From NCBI RefSeq assembly GCF_004683905.1, contig NZ_CP038438.1, positions 3,906,001 through 3,970,000 on the forward strand: a stretch of DNA of 64,000 bases, written 5' to 3'. The position numbers and the translations under genes are program-made. Shown in pieces: positions 16,939 to 26,600 of the stretch (the stretch's first letter is position 1; each line of letters begins with the position of its first letter). The notes beneath the pieces are model-generated. The model searched no databases. It had not been told where the DNA came from and saw nothing but the letters and a program-made list of their open reading frames with translations. Source of the DNA: Pseudomonas fluorescens (lineage in GTDB: Bacteria; Pseudomonadota; Gammaproteobacteria; Pseudomonadales; Pseudomonadaceae).

Positions 16939-17241
16939 ATGGCCAAAATCACCATCAAAGAGTTCGAGTCGCTGACCGCTGAAGATGCCGGCCGCATCCT
17001 CAGGGAAGATGGCAATCTCTCCGGTCGAATCTCAGTGCGTAAGGACGGTGTATCAGTCAGCTTTTTCTATCGGTATCGCTGGGGCGACCAAAACAAAGAG
17101 TACGCCTGTGGCTCCTGGCCGCGCAAATCCCTGACAGACATCCACAAGGCACGCAACCAGGCCCAGGCGCTCATTGATGAGCAGATCAATCCTAACGAGC
17201 AAAAGAAAATCTCGATCATTATGTCGATTTGGCTCGCGTGA
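16939..17241 (+). pseudogene. Tyrosine integrase, N-terminal fragment
   Basis: One hundred residues from ATG 16939 look like the N-terminal arm-binding domain of P4-type integrases: LTAEDAGRILREDGNLSGRI, then VSVSFFYRYRW, then GSWPRKSLTDIHKARNQAQ and EQINPNEQKK. The reading then runs into unrelated residues (ISIIMSIWLA) and stops. Full integrases have about 400 residues with a C-terminal R-H-R-Y catalytic domain, and none of that is seen downstream. The deletion end lies near 17210. The position beside the attachment repeat, reading inward, is usual for tRNA-targeting elements. Confidence 0.8.
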
Positions 17242-17377
17242 TTTTGACGATGCACAAGAAAAGGTCGACCGGAATCTTCAAAGCTGCAGAGTTGTCTGCC
17301 AGGGACTTTATCAGCGCAGTGGGAACTCTCGATCTGCCTATGGCACCTAGGGCGGCTTGAGAGAGTCAACCCGTGGC

Positions 17378-18478
17378 TTATTGGTTTGAAATACTGGCAT
17401 GAACTAGATCAGCAGAGGCCTTGTTGAGTGACTGAGCAAAATCATTTGCTTTGGATTCTGCGGCATAATTAGCGCCAAAGCTGTCACTCCAGGCTTTGAT
17501 CTCAGCGTTTTTCATCGCCGTTTCGTAGTTTTGTTTGGCAATAGTACGCCGAGCATCTCCCCACACGTTCTCCCAACCGCCATAATCCTTCTCAGCTTTC
17601 GCCACTTCTTCAGCCTTCCGACGCTTGAAACCTTCAAGCGCTCCACGATGCTCAGCGATAATATCCTTAGGCTCAACTTTTGGCCTCCAAGGGTTCTTGG
17701 TAGCACGCTCGCTGATGTTCTGTAGAAGGACCTTCTCCGCCGCAGCGATTAAAATCTTGTGGGCTGGGTCATCTGCATACTTCCTGGAATAACTTGCACT
17801 TTGCGCTTTAACACAACTTAAAGCTCTATCGACAACTAGCTTAGCGCCGACGCTACTCCAAATAGCCATCTCCTTTTTGGTGAACGGGTAGAATTCGTCC
17901 TTAGGCATGTCTTTTGAACTGCGAAAACTTCCGAATTCTTCAGTCCTTATACCGACAAGCCCGCAAAACATTTTTATGCTTGATAGATAGGAAGCCTCTA
18001 TTCCGCGACCTTGAGCATCAGCCACCTGCTTATCCGTTACGGCCGGCATCCCCTCCGCCGTGTAGTACTTGTACTCCATGTAGCGCGTTTGATTCTGGAG
18101 CTGCTTCTTATCCTGGCGAGCAGCGTTGAGACTGCGCTCTAAGCCCTCCAGCTCACCCTTGGCGAAGTCTCGCTCAGCCGCCAGGGACTTGAGTTGGGTT
18201 TCCAGCGCGGCAACCTTGGGTCGTTGCTCTTTCAGGATGCCCTCGTACTCAGCAACCTGCTCTTCCAGCCGATCCTTTTGGTAGATGGGTTTCACGGTGT
18301 AGAAATAGCCGAAAACTGCTACTACCACGAGAACGATCTGCGAGAGCTTTTCTACGAAAGAAAGCCAATCCGCTTTCTCACGAACAGATTCAGTGCCAAC
18401 CCGATCACCGCTGGTGGTGGGGCTGCTCGTCTCCACTCGCTCCTGCTGCCTTCTCAAAAATGCGTTGCGCCTTGTCAT
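17378..18478 (-). CDS. Membrane-anchored coiled-coil protein of the island
   Basis: A 366-residue protein, family not recognised. After about 40 polar residues there is one hydrophobic helix (IVLVVVAVFGYFYTVKPIY). A long coiled coil follows (RLEEQVAEYEGILKEQ, then ETQLKSLAAERDFAKGELEG, to about residue 135). The C-terminal 230 residues form a mostly helical domain containing two cysteines (MFCGLVG, ALSCVKA). The orientation is consistent with an inner-membrane anchor holding a large soluble part. It is the last gene of the minus-strand block and has no homologue I can name. Confidence 0.75.
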   Translation of the reverse strand: MTRRNAFLRRQQERVETSSPTTSGDRVGTESVREKADWLSFVEKLSQIVLVVVAVFGYFYTVKPIYQKDRLEEQVAEYEGILKEQRPKVAALETQLKSLAAERDFAKGELEGLERSLNAARQDKKQLQNQTRYMEYKYYTAEGMPAVTDKQVADAQGRGIEASYLSSIKMFCGLVGIRTEEFGSFRSSKDMPKDEFYPFTKKEMAIWSSVGAKLVVDRALSCVKAQSASYSRKYADDPAHKILIAAAEKVLLQNISERATKNPWRPKVEPKDIIAEHRGALEGFKRRKAEEVAKAEKDYGGWENVWGDARRTIAKQNYETAMKNAEIKAWSDSFGANYAAESKANDFAQSLNKASADLVHASISNQ

Positions 18479-18502
18479 GCAATCCCTTCATCGAACCAAC
18501 AA

Positions 18503-18530
18503 AATGCCTGCCGGCAAGCCGGCGGGCATT
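18503..18530. terminator. GC-rich hairpin between two island genes
   Basis: AATGCCTGCCGG pairs with CCGGCGGGCATT around a short loop. It lies between the 95-residue and 366-residue genes. No long T-run follows on either strand, so it may be an attenuator or RNA-stability element. Confidence 0.5.
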
Positions 18531-18548
18531 GAGGAGTTGCCGAGTAGG

Positions 18549-18836
18549 TTACCAGCCCAACGCTTTTTTAACCTTTGCGTTCAGGTCATCACGCATTACT
18601 ACGGCACTCAGCTCTTTTGCATGGAGCGCGTTCTCGGCATTATGAACATCCCCCAGCGTTTTCTTGCTGTGCTTGTTCATCAGGTTCTCGATGAATTCCA
18701 GAACCTCGTAGCCCTCGTCTTTGTCGACACGCGACCGATCTTTAGGGCCTGCGTATCTACCATCACCGTTGTCGCGTTTCCAAGTGTAGGTATATTTAGC
18801 AGTTTGCAGGTGTTCTTTCTTGAGCTGAACAGTCAT
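18549..18836 (-). CDS. Small island protein, function unknown
   Basis: A 95-residue basic protein (MTVQLKKEHLQTAKYTYTWK, then DRSRVDKDEGYEVLEFIENL, ending NAKVKKALGW). The second half is predicted helical. No signal peptide, no membrane segment and no motif I recognise. The size, charge and location in a defence-like island would fit a small DNA- or protein-binding partner, but nothing in the sequence proves it. It is 70 bp ahead of the coiled-coil gene on the same strand. Confidence 0.65.
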   Translation of the reverse strand: MTVQLKKEHLQTAKYTYTWKRDNGDGRYAGPKDRSRVDKDEGYEVLEFIENLMNKHSKKTLGDVHNAENALHAKELSAVVMRDDLNAKVKKALGW

Positions 18837-19003
18837 AACTCTTCTCCCGGCTTAAGCAAGCGCTCATTCTAGAGCACCAAAATTGGCTTTGTGATGACGG
18901 TCGGGAGCCAGTGAGAAAAATCAGGCTTAAGCGTTGACTCTCAATCTTGAGTTTTCTCTAATGCGCATCCCGCCGGTGGGCGATGCAATACCTTGAAACC
19001 GCG

Positions 19004-19393
19004 TCAATGTGACTTGGATTGAACCTTGCCATCCACCAAGGTCACCACCATATATACGTACACCTCCGTCCCCCACGTATAGACCTGCACGTTGCCGCCA
19101 CTGGCAGCCTCCTTACCGGGAATCTTGACGATGTCCAGCACCTGTTCATAAGTCATGCCGGGTTTAATTGCAGCGTATTGTTGATCACTAATATTGGGAC
19201 GCTGGGCTCTTATCGTTTCAAGATCGGGAAAGCCGGATTGATAGTTGACGTTATTGCCATTGCCAGAAATGACCGGACTGTTGTTGCCGCTGGAGCTGTG
19301 CGAAACCGCCGGGGTTGGCAGGACGAGCGCCGCCACTGATGCCAAAGCCCCCAATATGCCTGTGTACAAGCCAATTTTTTTTATGTTTGCCAT
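19004..19393 (-). CDS. Exported or membrane-anchored protein with SmpA/BLIP-like C-terminal domain
   Basis: A 129-residue product. A basic start and hydrophobic helix (KIGLYTGILGALASVAALVL) form a signal anchor. A linker rich in Ser, Gly and Asn follows (SHSSSGNNSPVISGNGNNV). The last 65 residues have the pattern IKPGMTYEQVLDIVKIPGKE then VQVYTWGTEVYVYMVVTLVDGKV, resembling the small alpha/beta fold shared by SmpA/BamE-like and DUF3862 proteins, in which G-M-T-x-x-Q-V leads into a strand pair. No lipobox. It starts 29 bp after the 335-residue gene, so the two are probably cotranscribed. Confidence 0.68.
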   Translation of the reverse strand: MANIKKIGLYTGILGALASVAALVLPTPAVSHSSSGNNSPVISGNGNNVNYQSGFPDLETIRAQRPNISDQQYAAIKPGMTYEQVLDIVKIPGKEAASGGNVQVYTWGTEVYVYMVVTLVDGKVQSKSH

Positions 19394-19422
19394 GTCATTC
19401 TCTGGATTCTCAGATGATTCAG

Positions 19423-20427
19423 TTATACGACTACGGCGAAGCGCTGAGCATCAAGGGCGGCAACAGCCGAGAATCCAGCGCCCTTTTTGAAACTCATGTT
19501 ATGGACAAAACTCTTCATCGCATCAGACGGATCGATGGTTTCGAGGTTAAGTCCGTCAACAGTTGGTCTAGAGAACGCAGCACTCAGAATCGGCTGCTCC
19601 TCCATATGACCTGTCGAGCTGTTGAGCACATTGTCCAGAGCGGTGACGATGACCAGGTCATCCGGCAGGATTGCCAACAACTCTCGACCTACTCGCAGGG
19701 CGCAACTGCACACGTAGTCCTGATGAAGTTCGTTGAACCGCCCAGCAGGCATAGCTTTGGTCGACAGTTTGCCGCTTTTGAGTAGAGATTTTATTTCGGT
19801 CGGAATCACGTCGGAGCCATGAATAGCGACTTTCGCTTCTAAGACACCACCTTCATGAACAATCATCTGAATAGCTGAGCCGAGGTGTGATATTTCTGCA
19901 AACGACTCGAAAGCTTCGATGGCATCTAGCTTGGCCTGACGGTCACCATCAAGGATACGGATCGCAATGTCCCTCTCCTCCGCCCACTCGGTATGGGCAG
20001 TTTTCCATTCATCAAGCTGAGCCTGATATTGCCTTTCGTCTTCCGCCTGCGCGGTGCCAATTTTTCCTTCCAGGGCCATGCGCTGACGAGCCTCTAGCTT
20101 GAAAAGCCGAGCCCAGAAATTGGGGTGATATGTAGCGGCCGCATGCGTAGCTTCTTGCTCAAGAGCACCGCTCTTGAGAGGCTGTTTAGGTTCAGGATTG
20201 GAGAGAATTCGCTTCCATTTCACAGGCTCGGCACACTCCTTGTGCATCGAAAGGAGGATATCTACGTGATTTTCGTACACCTCAACTTCATACGCTGCTT
20301 GTTCCAGCGCTTCCATCTTTGCGTACTCTTTCTGTCGCTTTTCAAGCTCACGCTGACGGCGATGAGCGTTGCGCTCTGATCGCCGCGCAGACGCTTGCAG
20401 CGAACGTACAGTCCCTTTCCAACCCAT
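19423..20427 (-). CDS. Conserved-looking coiled-coil protein next to the giant helicase
   Basis: A 334-residue protein from ATG 20427 (MGWKGTVRSL), with GGAG seven bases upstream. The first 60 residues are a strongly basic coiled coil (ASARRSERNAHRRQRELEK). A central motif contains YHPNFWARLFKLEARQRM. The C-terminal 170 residues form an alpha/beta domain with SCALRVGRELLAILPDDLVIV and ETIDPSDAMKSFVHNMSF. I recall this C-terminal pattern from unannotated bacterial proteins but cannot name a family. It follows the helicase-nuclease gene by 192 bp on the same strand and is the most likely functional partner. Confidence 0.72.
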   Translation of the reverse strand: MGWKGTVRSLQASARRSERNAHRRQRELEKRQKEYAKMEALEQAAYEVEVYENHVDILLSMHKECAEPVKWKRILSNPEPKQPLKSGALEQEATHAAATYHPNFWARLFKLEARQRMALEGKIGTAQAEDERQYQAQLDEWKTAHTEWAEERDIAIRILDGDRQAKLDAIEAFESFAEISHLGSAIQMIVHEGGVLEAKVAIHGSDVIPTEIKSLLKSGKLSTKAMPAGRFNELHQDYVCSCALRVGRELLAILPDDLVIVTALDNVLNSSTGHMEEQPILSAAFSRPTVDGLNLETIDPSDAMKSFVHNMSFKKGAGFSAVAALDAQRFAVVV

Positions 20428-20619
20428 CACGACTCTCCATACCGTTCACATGATGGCACATTAACATAACTCGTGGCATTGCCTGAATCACCTGAGTATT
20501 TGGAAACCGAAATATCAGTTAACCCAGAAATAGCGCATTTGTACTCCACGCTTCTCAGAGCAAAGGCACGACCAGTTACCCAGAAGCAAGGGGACCTTCA
20601 TGACCCCCTTGTTTCTCGT

Positions 20620-23600
20620 TTACTCCGCCGTTTGGCGTATGGCCTTCTCAATTCGCTGACGTCCCGCATGAGCAAGCTTGCTTACACCAGCTTCCTTCGC
20701 AACAGCGTATATCAATGACTCCCCTTCGTGGCCCCGCTGCACCATTTCGTCAACCAAAGCACGCAGTTCTGGCAGACAGATTTCAGATAGCCCTCTCGTG
20801 GAATCTTCGTCGCCGGGCCTACGGAAAACGACACAGGTATCCGACTCTATATGAGTAGGCCAGAAAAAAACTCCTGCCTGCTCCTCTTCATGTAAGCGGA
20901 ATCGAGCACGGGCAATTTGGTCAACGCGATCACGTATCCGTGAGCCGGTTCGTACCCAGCCATGAGCACGGGCAATGCGCCTTGCGAGCACCGTGTCCAG
21001 AACCGGTCCCTCTTCCGCTACCACATGAGCAATCATCTGCTCCAACGTTTCTGTGTAACTCGCGTCAAAGAACTGATCTGGATCGACCAACCCTACCGCC
21101 TGACGAGGGTCGGTTTCTTTATAAATCAAATGTTCAAGGGGGCGAACAAAAGCCAGGACATCCTCGACTGGCGTGAGAGATGCCGCCTTGGCGTACTTCA
21201 ACTCAGGCAAAGCGCCTGAGGGATCATTGGCTTCGGCCAAACCATCCGCTGCGGCGACCACAGCCACCTGATCCACTACCTCAATGACCTCAGCCATAGC
21301 CGCGTCGATTTTCAGTCGCTCTGCCTCCAGAGCTGCATCAATGACAGTTTGCTTGGCTCGAGACTCAGCGAGGAGCTCATTCAGACGCTGATGCACCTTC
21401 TCAGCAGTTCCAATTGCATCTACCCACCAGTCCGTCGACCATATCCTAACGATCTCCCAGCCAAGTCCACGCAGCACAAACTCACGGAGCTTGTCGCGAT
21501 CTCGAGCAGTCGCGCTGCGGTGATAGGTAGCACCGTCGCATTCAATACCGGCAAGGAATCGCCCGGGAGCATCAGGGTGAACAACCCCAAGGTCTACACG
21601 AAAGGAAGAAACGCCAATCTGGGTATGTATCTGCCACCCCTTTTTGGCCAAGGCTGCTGCAACCGCCTCTTCGAATGGGCTGTCGAAACCACCCACGCTG
21701 CCAGAGTTAGCTTCTGCGAGAGCCCGCGGGCCACGCTCTGCAAACTCTAGGAAGTGCTTGAGATCCCGCACCCCAATCGCTTGCGTACGAGCCAAATCAA
21801 TGTGCTCTGGTCGCAAGGTCGAGAACACCAAAAGCTCCTGGCGAGCGCGGGTGATAGCCACATTCAGTCGACGCTCACCACCAGGGCGGTTCATCGGACC
21901 GAAGTTCATCGACAGCACGCCAGCAGCATCTTTCCCGTACGTGGTTGAGAAGTAGATGATGTCTCGCTCATCACCTTGAACGCTCTCAAGGTTCTTGACG
22001 AAAACTGGCTCCAGCTCGGACTCAGCGAAATACACGTCGAGTGATGGGTCTTTCCGGCAAGCCTCGTCCAGCATGTCCATGATGAGCTTCTGCTGCTCAC
22101 CGTTGAAGGTTACGACCCCCACGGTTCTCCTGCTTTCACGGAAAACCGGAGACTGTAGGCGAGCTACCAGATCGGCAACCAACGATCTTGCTTCGATCAA
22201 GTTGGTTCTTGACCCTCCCTTGTCATATACACCAGGGATAGGGCACAGCCGTACTGCCTTGTCGGCCGTAAACGGTGATGGGAAGGTCACCAGCTTCGAC
22301 TGGTAGTAACGCTGATTCGAGAAGGCGATCAGACTCTCGTGGCGGCTGCGGTAGTGCCAGTTCAGATTACGCATCGGCAGGTTGGCGCTGATGCACTCGT
22401 CCAGAATACTCTCGAGATCAGCCTCTACATCCTCATCTTCAGCGGTCGACTCAGCTCGGTCAAAGAAGGAAGTTGGAGGGAGCTGTTTGGGGTCGCCCAC
22501 CATCACTACCTGCTTCCCTCGGGCCATGGCCCCGATGGCATCCCAGACAGGTATTTGAGATGCCTCATCGAAGATTACGAGATCGAACGGTGTTGAGGCA
22601 GGCGGCAGATACTGAGCAATGGAGAGAGGGCTCATGAGCAAGCATGGAGTGAGTTTGGTTAGCGCTTCTGGCGCACGACTCATCAGCTCCCGCAATGGAA
22701 TATGCTTGGTCTTCTTGCCCATCTCATGGCGCAGGACTCCCCATTCTGAAGAGCGACTTACGCTGTCTTGGCTTGGTAGGTCGGAACACAGCCGAGCTCG
22801 GAGCCAGTCCTTGGTCAGCTCGGTGAACTTGTCATCCAAAGCCCGGAAATCACGAATGCGCTGTTCGTGCTCAACGCTGACGAACGTCCGGATCACCTCC
22901 TCGTTGTCCACCGTCGTGTTCAGCCACCAGCGGGCATAATTCACTTCCAATACACGACGGACATTTCCAGAGGTAATGGCTCCTGTTTCCATCGCTTGAA
23001 CAATCGGAGCCAGTCCGACAGCGTAGGCTTCATCGCGAACCTTCCGCCAAGCGCACCATGCCTTGAGGCGCGATTCAGACGAGACAACCGTTTCGCAGTT
23101 TTTCTTGATATCGATTAGTGCAAGATGGGCAATTTCGATGACGCCCATTTCGGTAAAATGACCGACGGCAGTCAGGTGCGCTGCTCGCTCCTGGAGCAAT
23201 TCGAGCTTTTCGCGAAGGGTAACTCCGGCAATAGCTATAGCAGCTTCCGGCTCAAGCAGTGCGTTACCATCCCCCAGCAAAGTTTGAAGTGGTGCTTTAT
23301 AGGCCGCGACCTGCTCAGGATTAAGTGCTAGCTTCGCCACTGCGGTAGCCATCTCCCCCTGGAATGCTACCGCCCTACGTGCAACATCAACCTTCGTTTT
23401 CAAGTTATTCCAGGCAGGGGCAATTTCTCGCAGATCAGCCAGATCCACCAACTCTCGTTCAATTGCTGCTCTTTTCTTGAGCAGCTCAAAATCAGCTTTG
23501 AACAACGAGCCACAACGCCCCTCCTCTACATGAGGATGGTCGTCGACAAGCCGGCCGCATTCTTCGATATCACGTCGTTCAGCCTGGAAGCACAGCGCTG

Positions 23601-26600
23601 CTGTCAGCACATCAATATCAGTGTTCAAACCGCTCCAGAGAGAGCTAGTTGCTGAGCCGAGCTCAACCAGCTCATCTAACCCAGCATCGAGACGAGTAAG
23701 CGCACGCAGCCGGCGGAGTTCCTCCTTCAACTCATCACCAAGCTGGCCCTGCTCAACCAACTGGAAGCCATCATCGATCCAGACGGAGTTATTTTTCTGA
23801 AGCCTAATGACCTCTTGCAGTTTGATTGCTGTCGCGAGATGCGTTGCTTCGGATTTAGCACCTTGCCAAACAGCGACACACTCATGACCTGGCTCCAGCT
23901 CATCGACTGCTCGACGCACCGACCGAATCTCTACCCAAGTAGCGAGATCCTTACCATTGTCGACTTCACCTGTTGAAGTCTGCATCGGAGCCAGTAGCCC
24001 AGCGATTCGGCGTTTTCCAAGCCAAGACTTAGGCCAGAAAGACTCCTCCGCATCTTTCCACTCGCGCAGCAGGAGCTCGGTATCAAGCGCTTCAATGGCG
24101 TCACTGTAGGACGCGGTTAGCTGCTGCTTAAGGTCGTCTATCTGATCCAGTAATGTGACAGCTTGCCCAAGGACGTCGCAGACACTTTGTGGCCAGGCTT
24201 GGCCCAGTTCTGCGAAAGTTGCGCGGCGTTGCTGCAGCAGATCAATGCCTTGTTTAGCATCAGCAACAACACGAGACGGCCAGAAAGTTGAGAGCCTAGA
24301 GTTGATGTCACGGTGCTGCTCGATCCCGGTACAACCGTCACTCAGACGCTGAGCAATTGAGCGAGCATCAGGTCGCAATGCGAAACGCCAATCATGCCCA
24401 GCGGCAGCCGGAAGTGCTTGAGAAAGGATCGATAGCCCTTCAAGCGCTGTAGGGGTGTACTGCGTAACAGGAAGCCCGGACAGCTCAACAAAGCGATCAG
24501 CAGCTCGCTGGACCTCAAGCACTGCGGGAAGCACGTCACGAGCAGCCTGCACGAGTTGTTGTTGCCAATGAGGCGACCACTCTGCTTGGCCTACCGCGGA
24601 CAAAGCGTTGCCTGCCAACTGACTGTAGCCCACAGCTTGTGCGTTCACTTCAAGGCGGTCGCCCAGCTCTCGAAGCTCAAGCATGGCCTTCTGATCATGC
24701 GTTTCCGGAGATGGCCAACCAAGTGAAGCTACTGCCTCATCAACACCAGATGTCACCGTCCCGATGGCATCGTAGATGGTGTAGCCGTTGCGGTGCCGGC
24801 GATGCAGACGCTCGACATAAATATTGAGGCTGTCACGCAGGGAAGCGAGCCGCTGCGCTTCCACCTCCCATGCGGCAGCGTCTACCTGCCCTTTCGCCTC
24901 CCAAGCCGACTGCAACTGAGCAAGGACATCCGTTTTCCGAGCTTTGCTGGAGTGAAGTTCAAGGCAGAACTCACCCAGACCGATTTCACGCAAGCGCCGG
25001 TACACGACGTCCAGGGCAGCAATTTTCTCAGATACGAACAGAACCCGGCGCCCTTGAGCGATCGACTGGGCAATCATGTTGGAAATCGTTTGGCTTTTAC
25101 CCGTGCCGGGTGGGCCGATGAGAACGAAGTCTTTGCCCTTGGCTGCTGCCATCACAGCCGCAAGCTGAGATGAATCAGATGGCAGTGGGCAGAACACATC
25201 AGTTGGGCCGTAATCACGGTCCAGAGACTCAGCCTCCGGAAACGGGGTATCGGAGATGAACGAATCGCGTGGCGTATCCAGAAGGTGCTGGACTACTGGA
25301 CTCTGTCGAAGGTGCTCTGCATTCTCGGCAAGATCCTTCCACATGAGATACTTAGCAAACGAGAACATCGAGAGTACAACGTCCTCGTTCAGCTCCCAAC
25401 CAGCGATGTCCTTGATCGCATGACCAACCTTGTTCCAAATACCTGCGATATCCAGACCGGAGTCGTCCCGAGGCAGCTCCTGCTCCAGCGAACCCAAGCC
25501 CAACTCAAAGTCTTGACGCAGCATCTCGATCAGAGTCGGGTTAAAACGAGGCTCATCATCGTGCAGCACCATGGTGAATCCGGAGCGGGCGCTCTTACGT
25601 TCCAACGTAACTGGTACCAACACCAGCGGCGCTTTGTACTTCTGCCCCGCCCTATCCTCACGCGTCCAGCTAAGAAAACCGATGGCCAGGAACAGAGTGT
25701 TGGAACCACCTTCCTGCAAAGCAGTACGAGCGCTTCGATACAACTCAGTTAACCGGACATCCATTTCGGCGGACGTCAGCGCAACGAATATTTCCCTGCG
25801 CTTAAGAGCATCTTCAGCATGACGACGGCGAACATCTTCTCGCTCACGCTGCTCATAGAGTGCGCGCTCACGCGGATCTGCACCATCCATCAGGTCAGGC
25901 CTGGTAAGCAACTTCAGAGACTGTCCACTTGCAAGAATGTCCTCGAGCGCACCAGGATCAGGAGATTCAAGCTTCAGCGCACGCTTACCCATTTTGAAAT
26001 TGAGTAAGTTATTTCGAAGCGACAGATCCAAAAGCTTACGCTGCCAACGGCCGAGGCGATCTGCTGGATCGAGCTTGGAGAGATCCTCAACCTGCACCTC
26101 AATGTTGTCATCGGCGATGCCGATCCCCTCCTCCACCAGAAGCGATGGGGCTTCGTCAGATTCAGTAACGGCAACACGCGCGATCTGAGCCTCTGAGCTG
26201 GCGAGTGGCTTGATACGTTGCAGACGGGCGCGGCGGATATCCAGCAGCATCTCGAAAACACTTTCAGCGTCTTCGGCGACCTGTTTCGTGCCCATCTCTA
26301 CCGCATAAGAGAATGGCGGTATTGAGTTGTGAGTAATGAGGGTAGTCTCGAACAGCACGAGTTCCTGAAGCTTCACCCGCTTACGTACTGCTGTGACATC
26401 ATCCACCAGGGCAGTCGTAAACTCTTCGGGCTTAAGCCACAAACCAGCAAAAGCATGACCATGGGTGAATACGATCACAGGGTTAAGACCGATCTGCTCC
26501 AATGCCGCGCAGAAAAGCAGAGTCAGGTCGAGACAAGTAGCCAACCCGGAGTCCGCAATCTGACTGGGGCTACGAATCTTCTGTCCGGATTGTTCGAAGC

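Noticed and set aside
17250..17360. Small 36-residue frame after the integrase fragment
   Set aside because: No ribosome-binding site and no recognisable similarity. Probably scar sequence of the integrase deletion.
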